Shown in pieces: positions 7,724 through 14,315 of a stretch of 18,112 nt of DNA. The notes under the pieces were generated by a model. That model did not search any database, had not been told where the DNA came from, and saw nothing but the letters and a program-made list of their open reading frames with translations. The stretch lies in the NCBI GenBank assembly GCA_964558465.1, contig CAZLEF010000113.1, positions 1-18,112 on the forward strand, written 5' to 3'. Position 1 is the first letter of the stretch. Each line of letters begins with the position of its first letter. This DNA is from JACJYC01 sp964558465. GTDB lineage: Bacteria > Bacteroidota > Bacteroidia > Chitinophagales > Saprospiraceae. The position numbers and the translations under genes are program-made.

Positions 7724-7768
7724 AAAACACCCCTGCTTTTGGAGGAGATCCGGGAGCGGGGGTGTTTT
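7724..7768 (+). terminator. Strong rho-independent terminator, probably bidirectional
   Basis: AAAACACCCCTGC (7724-7736) pairs with GCGGGGGTGTTTT (7756-7768) over 13 bp, with one G-T wobble. The loop is 19 nt. The stem closes with A-runs on the left and T-runs on the right, so it can work on both strands. It closes the transcript that contains the collar genes and the multidomain adhesin. Confidence 0.85.
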
Positions 7769-7976
7769 GTTTGAGTGATTGCCTTTTAGGTTCATCTATT
7801 TTTTTGGTAATTTTCAGGGAGGGGTTTATATTTCGGCAGGAAAACGCCACACAGATTTTTATTAGAAACCACAATTATCTGAAGGACCGGCGATAACAGT
7901 CTGACCCAATATACCTTTCAATAAATATTTTGCCGTATTTTGACAACCCGGACGCCAAAAAACCGGGCCCGACCGC

Positions 7977-8795
7977 ATGACCTACCGTACCTACCCGCCC
8001 GACCCCGCACTGGCACGTTATATCCAGTGTTACTGGACCCTGGAATCCGAAGGCCCACCTGTTCCGGCGCGGGAGCGCATCTTCCCCGATGGGTGCATGG
8101 AGCTCGTCTTTCACTGCGGCGACCTGTTTAAAAAATATCGGAATGGCGGTATTGCCCACGTGCAACCCAGGAGTTTTGTCCACGGCCAGTTGACAGAATT
8201 CATCGAAATCGAACCCACCGGGAAGACCGGGATCTTCAGCGTTCGTTTTCAGCCCGGCGGTCTACGGCCCTTTATCAGCCCGGACATCAGCGAACTCACC
8301 GGTCTCGAGGTCGGCCTTCGTGAACTCTGGAACAAAGACGGGGAAATCCTGGAAGACCGGATACTGAACACCCGGAACGATCAGCAACGCATCGCCGTTC
8401 TGGAAAGCTTTTTGCTCACCAGGTTAAATGAAAAAAAACAACCGGACAGCCTGATCGAACACTGCCTGCAATCCATGCTGGCCGGTGGCGGCGCCCTGCC
8501 CGTACAACAACTCGCCGATGAACTGAACATCACCCGCAGACACCTCGAACGGAAGTTCCTTTCCACGGTCGGCATCCGCCCCAAACTCCTGTCGAGGATT
8601 ATCCGCTTCCAACATACCCTCCGCCTGATCGAAAGCCGGCAATTCACCAACCTGACCATGACCGCTTACGGCGGCGGTTTTTATGACCAGGCCCATTTCA
8701 TCAAGGATTTCAAGGCGTTTACAGGGTTGAACCCGGGACAGTATTTTTCAGAGGACGCGGCCTGGAGCAGATATTTGATATTTGATGCTGGATGA
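7977..8795 (+). CDS. AraC-family transcriptional regulator with DUF6597-like sensor domain
   Basis: A 272-residue DNA-binding regulator. The N-terminal ~110 residues (YPPDPALARYIQCYWTLE, RIFPDGCMELVFH, FSVRFQPGGLRPF) match the DUF6597-type domain that precedes AraC helix-turn-helix regions in many Bacteroidota. Residues ~172-258 carry the two helix-turn-helix motifs: LPVQQLADELNITRRHLERKF, then TMTAYGGGFYDQAHFIKDFKAFTGLNPGQY, the usual AraC signature. The ATG gives the family's typical start. No signal peptide; the protein is cytoplasmic. The ligand is unknown. It stands alone between a terminator and the lipoprotein gene 161 bp downstream, which is its nearest possible target (inference). 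Confidence 0.93.
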   Translation: MTYRTYPPDPALARYIQCYWTLESEGPPVPARERIFPDGCMELVFHCGDLFKKYRNGGIAHVQPRSFVHGQLTEFIEIEPTGKTGIFSVRFQPGGLRPFISPDISELTGLEVGLRELWNKDGEILEDRILNTRNDQQRIAVLESFLLTRLNEKKQPDSLIEHCLQSMLAGGGALPVQQLADELNITRRHLERKFLSTVGIRPKLLSRIIRFQHTLRLIESRQFTNLTMTAYGGGFYDQAHFIKDFKAFTGLNPGQYFSEDAAWSRYLIFDAG

Positions 8796-8848
8796 TTACC
8801 CGCTTTTTAGGTCGGGCTGGATAGCGGCCGCGCCGTGGTGGATGTCCG

Positions 8849-8884
8849 ACTGCAAAACTGCAAGCTGAAGACTGCGAACTGAAA
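8849..8884. repeat. Short imperfect tandem repeat in an intergenic region
   Basis: ACTGCAAGCTGAAG (8857-8870) is followed by ACTGCGAACTGAAA (8871-8884), matching at 11 of 14 positions. A further partial copy (ACTGCAAA) begins at 8849. It lies between the AraC gene and the lipoprotein gene and carries no reading frame of note. Confidence 0.6.
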
Positions 8885-8910
8885 AACGCCCCCGTCGCTT
8901 TTTTACAATT

Positions 8911-8937
8911 TTGAACGCCGGAAACCCGCCAACTTTG
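8911..8937 (+). promoter_or_regulatory. Candidate promoter of the lipoprotein gene
   Basis: TTG at 8911-8913, then 16 bp, then CAACTTTG (8930-8937), which matches TAnnTTTG except for its first base. Spacing is slightly short for Bacteroidota. Transcription would begin about 10-15 nt before the ATG at 8957. Confidence 0.4.
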
Positions 8938-8956
8938 CCTTTCAAAAAAAATACAA

Positions 8957-9469
8957 ATGAAAAATGTATGTCTTTTATTGATTTTAGTTGCGCTGACCGG
9001 CCTGATCCTTTCCTGCGGCAATTCCGGCGAATCCAAAACGGTAGAAAAGCCGGCCCGCAACTACGATAAAATTGAAAACGCAGGCTGGCTGACCGGCTTG
9101 TGGGAAAACCATTACCCGGAAGGAAAAGCCTCCGAACAATGGAAAAAACTGAACGACTCCACGCTGGTGGGCAGCAGCCATTTTATTGCCGGGGGCGATA
9201 CAGTATCCTCCGAATCCATCCGGCTGGAGCAACATGCGGAAGACCTGTTTTACATCCCGATCGTACAGGGCCAAAACGCCGGGCAGCCGGTTTCATTCAA
9301 ACTCACTTCGTCTTCCGCCGGCCAGTTGGTTTTTGAAAACCCGGCGCACGATTTCCCGCAAAAGATCACCTATGTCCGGATCTCCGGGGATTCGCTGGTA
9401 GCCGAGATCTCCGGTACGGTGGAAGGGCAGATGCGGCGGCAACAGTTTCCGCTGGGCCGGGTGCATTAA
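8957..9469 (+). CDS. Small lipoprotein, DUF6265-like
   Basis: A 170-residue lipoprotein. The signal sequence ends in the lipobox LILSC, with the lipidated cysteine at residue 20, so it should be anchored in a membrane facing the periplasm or surface. The body is a small beta-barrel-type domain: WLTGLWENHYPEGKASEQWKK, LVGSSHFIAGGDTV, SIRLEQHAEDLFYIPIVQGQ, VFENPAHDFPQKITYVR. The FENPxHDFPQxIxY phrase and the WL.G.W opening are what I recognise as the DUF6265 family, whose function is unknown. No T9SS sorting domain. It sits downstream of the AraC regulator with its own candidate promoter. The family call is from memory of the motif. Confidence 0.88.
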   Translation: MKNVCLLLILVALTGLILSCGNSGESKTVEKPARNYDKIENAGWLTGLWENHYPEGKASEQWKKLNDSTLVGSSHFIAGGDTVSSESIRLEQHAEDLFYIPIVQGQNAGQPVSFKLTSSSAGQLVFENPAHDFPQKITYVRISGDSLVAEISGTVEGQMRRQQFPLGRVH

Positions 9470-9550
9470 AAATGTTTAATTTTAAATTAACCCGGGCTCA
9501 TTGTTTTACCGTTACAGGTTGATTACCTTCGCCCTGTTGAAACAACCCAT

Positions 9551-9558
9551 TATTTTTG
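9551..9558 (+). promoter_or_regulatory. Candidate -7 element for the 9587 gene
   Basis: TATTTTTG matches TAnnTTTG exactly, 28 bp before the ATG at 9587, a good distance for a short leader. No TTG lies at normal -33 spacing (nearest are 11 and 29 bp upstream), which lowers confidence. Confidence 0.45.
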
Positions 9559-9586
9559 CAGGGCGATTTAATTACCATGACAGAAC

Positions 9587-10861
9587 ATGAGAGACCTGAA
9601 CTGCATTTTTATTCTTTTGCTGTTGCTTTCCGGCACAATCAACGCGCAAACCATCCGGGCGATTCATATGAATCCTCCTGCTACGGGGGATGATGGCCAT
9701 GAATACATCGAGATAACGCATACCCCGAACACGGCGTTAACAGGCATTACTTTTGTAGCCATCGACGGAGACGGAAACGCTGCGGGGCTGTTGGATATCG
9801 GGCTGGATTTATCAGGTTATTCGACCGGGAGCAACGGGTTGCTTTTAATCCGGGATGCGGCAACCAACCTGGCGCCCGCTCCCGACCCGTCCACGTCAAC
9901 CGTCGTTTTCAATTTTATTCCGGACATTGAAAACGGAACGGCAACCTATTTGCTGGTGACCGGATTCTCCGGAACGATCGGCGCCGATTATGATCCGGGC
10001 AACGACGGCGTCCTGAATTCCCCCCCCTGGTCATCTGTAATTGACGCGGTTTCCTGCACAGACGGCGGCCCAGACGACGATCAGTATGCCGACGATTTCG
10101 GCTTTCCGAATCTCCCTGATATTTCCGGAAGTGAATTCGACGCGCTGGTGAATTACAACGGGGTATGGTACGCCGTCGATACCGATGGGACATCCGTTAA
10201 CCCCGGCCCCTACCTCGTTCAGGACATATGGGATGCATCCGGAACCCCCGATGCAGGTTTAGCGGGTTATTACCTGGCGCCCGGATGGACCGACAACCCT
10301 TTGACCGCGTCCTTGCTGCCGGTTAACCTGCAAAGTTTCAGAGCATTCGCCAATGCCCCGAACTCGGTTTTAATCCTCTTTTCTACCGCCTCCGAACAAA
10401 ATAACGACCGCTTTGAGATCGAACGCAGCCGTGACGGGCGTGTTTTTGAAAGGATCGGGGAAGTCCGGGGCGCCGGGGAAGCTCAAACCCGCCGGGATTA
10501 CACTTTTTCCGACCGGAATCCACTGAACGGGCTCAATTATTACCGGCTTCTCCAGGTGGATTTTGACGGCCGGGCCACGTTCAGCCCTATTGTCGCCGTA
10601 TGGTTCGGCAAGATTGCGGAGATCACGGTTTTTCCCTCGCCGGCAACCGATCTTCTGCAGATCAAATGGGCAGAAGCAGGCGAAGAAACCGTGGCCTGGA
10701 AGGTGTTCGACAACAACGGCCGCCTGTTAAAAGCCGGCGCTGCGCCTGTTGAAAACGGTAAGGTTCTGGAAGTCGATATTTCAAGGCTGCCCGCAGGCAT
10801 CTATACCCTTCGCCTCGCCAATAACAACTTTTCAGGCGTAAAGCGGTTTATTAAAAATTAA
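9587..10861 (+). CDS. T9SS-exported protein, lamin-tail-like N-terminus, Fn3-like linker, type A sorting domain
   Basis: A 424-residue exported protein. The signal peptide is residues 1-20 (ending SGTINA, then Gln21). Residues ~21-240 begin IRAIHMNPPATGDDGHEYIEI and continue ITFVAIDGDGNAAGLLDIGLDLSG, a layout like the lamin-tail-type domains of secreted bacterial nucleases and surface proteins. No nuclease catalytic domain follows. Residues ~244-340 are the Fn3-like linker (LLPVNLQSFRAF, NNDRFEIERSRDGRVFERIG, LNYYRLLQVDFDG). Residues ~346-424 are the sorting domain (ITVFPSPATDLLQIKW, LPAGIYTLRLAN), with PSP in place of the usual PNP. A TATTTTTG element lies 28 bp before the ATG. The next gene starts 25 bp after the stop. 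Role unknown; probably a surface or secreted binding protein. Confidence 0.87.
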   Translation: MRDLNCIFILLLLLSGTINAQTIRAIHMNPPATGDDGHEYIEITHTPNTALTGITFVAIDGDGNAAGLLDIGLDLSGYSTGSNGLLLIRDAATNLAPAPDPSTSTVVFNFIPDIENGTATYLLVTGFSGTIGADYDPGNDGVLNSPPWSSVIDAVSCTDGGPDDDQYADDFGFPNLPDISGSEFDALVNYNGVWYAVDTDGTSVNPGPYLVQDIWDASGTPDAGLAGYYLAPGWTDNPLTASLLPVNLQSFRAFANAPNSVLILFSTASEQNNDRFEIERSRDGRVFERIGEVRGAGEAQTRRDYTFSDRNPLNGLNYYRLLQVDFDGRATFSPIVAVWFGKIAEITVFPSPATDLLQIKWAEAGEETVAWKVFDNNGRLLKAGAAPVENGKVLEVDISRLPAGIYTLRLANNNFSGVKRFIKN

Positions 10862-10886
10862 AACCGTTTAACCAAAAACAAGCGTC

Positions 10887-11609
10887 ATGATTTCACCAAA
10901 ACTGACTGTATTTGTACTCTTATCAGCCATATGTTCAGCGCTTTCTGCACAGCCGGTCATCACCGGCGCCTGGCAAAACGACGGCAAACAACAAGGCAAG
11001 GAAATAACCCGCATCCTGCTGCTCAGCGGCAACCATTTTTCCTGGACGGAACACGAACGGTCGACCGGCGCGTTTATGAAAACCAAAGGCGGAAGCTGGC
11101 AATTGAAGGAGGATCAGCTTACCTTGAATTACGAGTTTGACACCCGCGATACGGCCATGGTCGGAAAGACCGAAAACTGGACGGTATCCGTCCAGGACGG
11201 CCGTTTGAGCATGCAGAACCAGGGCGGATTAGTTTCCTGGACAAATACAGACAAAGGCCTGACAACGCCACTCACCGGCGCCTGGCTGATGGCCGGACGG
11301 GAACGCGATGGCGAGATCAGCCGTCGCGACACCAACGTGCCCCGCAAAACGATGAAAATCCTCACCGGCGGCCGCTTTCAATGGATCGCCTACAACACGC
11401 AGACCAAGGAATTTTTTGGCACGGGCGGCGGCGAATACACAGCCAAAGACGGGGTTTACACGGAAAAAATCCGTTTTTTCTCCCGCGATAACAAACGTGT
11501 AGGCATGAACCTGGAATTCAAATTTGACATCCAGGAAGGCGAATGGCATCATATGGGCAAAAGCAGCGCAGGTGAACCCATGCATGAGATCTGGGTCAAA
11601 AGAGAATAA
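10887..11609 (+). CDS. Exported two-domain lipocalin-like protein, DUF4488-like
   Basis: A 240-residue protein with a signal peptide (1-21, ending CSALSA, then Gln22) and no T9SS sorting domain, so it is probably periplasmic. Two related halves are visible. The first runs VITGAWQNDGKQ... HFSWTEHERSTGAFMKTKGGSWQLKEDQLTLNYEFD. The second runs LTGAWLMAGRERDGE... GGRFQWIAYNTQTKEFFGTGGGEYTAKDGVYTEKIRFF. The G.W ... G.F.W ... GG.Y....YTEKI pattern resembles the DUF4488/lipocalin-like fold, suggesting internal duplication. It starts 25 bp after the 9587 gene, so the two are probably co-transcribed. No catalytic residues are apparent; ligand binding is possible but unproven. Confidence 0.82.
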   Translation: MISPKLTVFVLLSAICSALSAQPVITGAWQNDGKQQGKEITRILLLSGNHFSWTEHERSTGAFMKTKGGSWQLKEDQLTLNYEFDTRDTAMVGKTENWTVSVQDGRLSMQNQGGLVSWTNTDKGLTTPLTGAWLMAGRERDGEISRRDTNVPRKTMKILTGGRFQWIAYNTQTKEFFGTGGGEYTAKDGVYTEKIRFFSRDNKRVGMNLEFKFDIQEGEWHHMGKSSAGEPMHEIWVKRE

Positions 11610-11755
11610 TGATTTTTTTGTTTTTTTAATTCCGCGCAACCTTTTTCCATTCCATCCGTACCTAAAATTTCAAATCCATTCTCCCAATTCCGATCGAGAC
11701 CATAACACCGGACATTCTGCGTTTTTGCCCAGCAGTATGCGTCGGGTAGAAAGAA

Positions 11756-11812
11756 CCCGGCTTACGGAATAATGGAAGCCGGGCCAACCGTATGGAAACC
11801 GGTGCTCCGTAA
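11756..11812 (+). promoter_or_regulatory. Possible alternative hairpins in the leader of the 11834 gene
   Basis: CCCGGCTT (11756-11763) pairs with AAGCCGGG (11776-11783). TTACGGA (11762-11768) can instead pair with TCCGTAA (11806-11812). The two helices share bases 11762-11763, so they compete at one edge. They lie 22-78 nt before the start codon. No T-run terminator or known riboswitch core is seen, so this is only a candidate RNA element. Confidence 0.3.
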
Positions 11813-11833
11813 AAAACTCAAAACAAATAAGAC

Positions 11834-13924
11834 ATGAAACATTTTTATGTTCAATTGCTCTGTGGTTATTGGATACTATGCGCCCTCCCTGGGCGAACAA
11901 ACTCGGCCCCCGGATATCCTGTTCCAAACATGACCGTGGAATGCCCCCAGGTCTTCATCATTGAGGCTGCGAATGGAAACGGCGGCGCCATTTGCCCGGC
12001 AGGCGCCGAGTTTGGCTTGGGCGTAGCGCCAGGCGCCCACACACATACAGAGAATACGCAGTTGACCTATTTTATCGGCGGCGTTTCAGCAAGCCTAAAC
12101 CTTAATTGCCTGGAAAGCACTTACGGTCCGGGTATCGATGAGTTGGAAATTTATCTGCAATCCACCACTTTGAACGCCGGACTTTCAGACCTGCCTTGTG
12201 AAAAAACCCTGGATGTCGTGTTGTCCGTAGTAGATCCCTCCGGCGGCGTTTCGTCCAGTCTGCTCCACCTGCAGGTGCGTTTTTATGATATCCGGCCGCC
12301 GCAACTGGACAGCCCGTTAAATACCGTTTACCTTCCTTGCGGGAATACGACTGCATTAGCGGCGCCCGTGGCTTTCGACGGCTGCACCGGCCCTGTGACC
12401 GGCACAACGGATGATCCGGTCATTTACAGCCAGGAAGGCGAATACACCGTCACCTGGGATTTTAACGACGGATGCGGCAATATCAGCCACTACACCCAGG
12501 AGATCATAGTCGGAGAACAGACCCCGCCGACCATCAACTGCGGCGTTATCAATCCGGTTCGGAATACCAGCTTCGGGCATTGTCATTACGTTGCTCAGGG
12601 TACGGAATTTGAGCCTGCTTTTGCCGACAATTGCGGCGCGACTTTATACACCCCATACAGCCAGTCTGACAACCTCGACGGCGCCTTTTTTGAAGTAGGT
12701 ACAACTGCTGTGACCTGGACGGCAACCGACGCGGCGGGTCACAACGCGTCCTGTACCGTTTATATTCAGATCAACGACGGACAAAATCCGACGGCAATCT
12801 GCAAAGACATCACCGTCCCGTTGTCCGGGTTCGGCGTCGCCAATATCCTTGCCGCTGATATCAACAACGGCTCTTATGACAATTGCGGCATTGGCAGCCT
12901 GAGCGCTTCCCGGACCCAGTTTGATTGTTCCGACATCGGCCCTAACACGGTTACCCTCACCGCAACCGACATCAACGGAAGAACAGCCAATTGCCAGTCG
13001 ACCGTAACCATAACCGGGGACGAGGATTGCGAGGTATCGGATTGTATAAACGGGTTAAACGCCCAGGGATTTCCCTGCGGATGGACGACCACCAACAACG
13101 GCATATCTTGCAACGGCGGCAACAAAGCCAGTTTCAACGCCCCAACAAATACCTTCACCCTGCAGGCAGACGGCTGTTATTCTGCCAACGCTTCGGCGGA
13201 TGAAAGCGGTTTTATTTCCTACGACCTATGCGGGAGCGGGCAGTTGACGGCCCACGTGGCGGGGCTTACCTTACCCGGGTATGCCGGGATAGTCATGCGC
13301 GAAACGTCGGCGCCGGGGGCCAAAAAAGTGGCGCTGGTTTACCAGGGGAGCAATGTATTGCAACGATATGCCCGGTATACCAATAATGGCGCGTCTTACC
13401 CTTCCCTGATCCCCACGGCAGGATCGAGGTGGCTGCGGATCGTGCGGACCGGGAACATTTTCAAGGGGTACCATTCTTTCAACGGTTCAACCTGGAGTTT
13501 TGCCTTCACCGTCACGGTCCCTATGCAGAGTTGCATCAAGATCGGATTGATCGCCTATGGCCCCAATGGCGCCAGCAGCGTAACCGCCGGTTTTGATCAC
13601 GTGAGTGTTGTGGGCGGCAACCCGCTGAAGCCGAATGCAGAGGGGCAGGAATCCATTTATTCCGACCCGAACGAACTGATGTTATGGCCCAACCCGGTTA
13701 CCGGCCAGGCCACCCTTACCTTGAATGAAAGCTGGGGGCGCCAGGTGACGGTCAGGGTTCTTGACGGGTTGGGGCGCCAGGTAAGGATCCTGGAGGCCGA
13801 TGCTGCGGCAGAACCGGATGTTCGCCTGGAAATGGGCGATCGGGCGCAAGGGGTTTATTGGGTAAAAGTCCGTAACGAGGAAGGCAGATCGGCGACCCTG
13901 AGGATGGTTGTTGTCCGGGAATAA
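11834..13924 (+). CDS. T9SS-exported HYR and concanavalin-like (DUF1349-type) protein
   Basis: A 696-residue exported protein. The first ~25 residues form a signal peptide (ending GRTNSA). Residues ~26-225 are a cysteine-containing beta region with two Ig/HYR-like parts (DGCTGPVTG, EYTVTWDFNDGCGNISHY). Residues ~230-312 are a HYR domain (PPTINCGVI, FADNCGATLY, FEVGTTAVTWTATDAAGHNASC). Residues ~315-395 hold a HYR-like repeat (DNCGIGSLSASRTQFDCSDIG, TVTLTATDINGRTANC) of the kind that makes up the array at the window's right end. Residues ~462-595 resemble DUF1349/concanavalin-like lectin domains (LPGYAGIVMRE, GSRWLRIVRTGNIFKGYHS, IKIGLIAYGPNG). Residues ~616-696 are a type A sorting domain (LMLWPNPVTGQ, GVYWVKVRN). 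Probably a surface carbohydrate- or matrix-binding protein (inference). Confidence 0.9.
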   Translation: MKHFYVQLLCGYWILCALPGRTNSAPGYPVPNMTVECPQVFIIEAANGNGGAICPAGAEFGLGVAPGAHTHTENTQLTYFIGGVSASLNLNCLESTYGPGIDELEIYLQSTTLNAGLSDLPCEKTLDVVLSVVDPSGGVSSSLLHLQVRFYDIRPPQLDSPLNTVYLPCGNTTALAAPVAFDGCTGPVTGTTDDPVIYSQEGEYTVTWDFNDGCGNISHYTQEIIVGEQTPPTINCGVINPVRNTSFGHCHYVAQGTEFEPAFADNCGATLYTPYSQSDNLDGAFFEVGTTAVTWTATDAAGHNASCTVYIQINDGQNPTAICKDITVPLSGFGVANILAADINNGSYDNCGIGSLSASRTQFDCSDIGPNTVTLTATDINGRTANCQSTVTITGDEDCEVSDCINGLNAQGFPCGWTTTNNGISCNGGNKASFNAPTNTFTLQADGCYSANASADESGFISYDLCGSGQLTAHVAGLTLPGYAGIVMRETSAPGAKKVALVYQGSNVLQRYARYTNNGASYPSLIPTAGSRWLRIVRTGNIFKGYHSFNGSTWSFAFTVTVPMQSCIKIGLIAYGPNGASSVTAGFDHVSVVGGNPLKPNAEGQESIYSDPNELMLWPNPVTGQATLTLNESWGRQVTVRVLDGLGRQVRILEADAAAEPDVRLEMGDRAQGVYWVKVRNEEGRSATLRMVVVRE

Positions 13925-14315
13925 AACCGGATGCCGATAGGATGAATCCTTCGCGGCAGCAGGTTTTCGCACTTTTGGCGGGAAAACCTGCTGCCGTAGA
14001 ACAGAAACGACTTGTATGGCTGATATTTTCCCGGGAATGGCATACACCTTAAAAGTATAGTTTTCGACAAAAACCATCTTTTAATACTGTTTTTACCTGA
14101 AATCCGTAATTAAGCATTATTTTCGCGCCATTAGAAATTCAGCGTTAAGTCCTTTTTTTTCTCCCTTAATCAATTTTTACATCCCTTTGACCGGCTTCCG
14201 GCTATTGTTTTGCCCATGTGCAAGATAGTTGCCCTGTTCATAATGACATCATTGGAACGGTTGATTTTGATTGATATGAAAAAATATCTCTGTAATCCAT
14301 ATTAAATCCTTTAAC
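13925..14315. other. Intergenic region of 391 bp before the giant adhesin gene
   Basis: No supported gene. The left part holds a 15-bp perfect hairpin (13954-13996). The rest is AT-rich and should contain the promoter of the 14316 gene. Only one-mismatch TAnnTTTG words were found (TAGTTTTC at 14058-14065, TGATTTTG near 14263), so I call none of them. Confidence 0.6.
13954..13996. terminator. 15-bp perfect hairpin after the 11834 gene
   Basis: CGGCAGCAGGTTTTC (13954-13968) pairs perfectly with GAAAACCTGCTGCCG (13982-13996) around a 13-nt loop, starting 30 bp past the stop. No T-run follows on either strand, so it is not a textbook rho-independent terminator. It may still stop transcription or protect the mRNA 3' end. 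Confidence 0.55.

Larger units (their letters stand above)
7614..7976. other. Repeat-rich intergenic region of 363 bp
   Basis: No convincing gene. The left half is a patchwork of related short words (GTGGACGGTGTCCGACT, GACGGTGGACG, CCGTCCACCGTC, CCGTCTACC) forming the hairpin at 7670-7703, followed by a terminator. The right half (7770-7976) is AT-rich leader DNA for the regulator gene. It carries two TATTTTG words, each one base short of the TAnnTTTG consensus, so no promoter is called. Confidence 0.7.

Noticed and set aside
7675..7896. 73-codon plus-strand open frame
   Set aside because: It runs through the inverted repeat and the terminator and has no recognisable domain.
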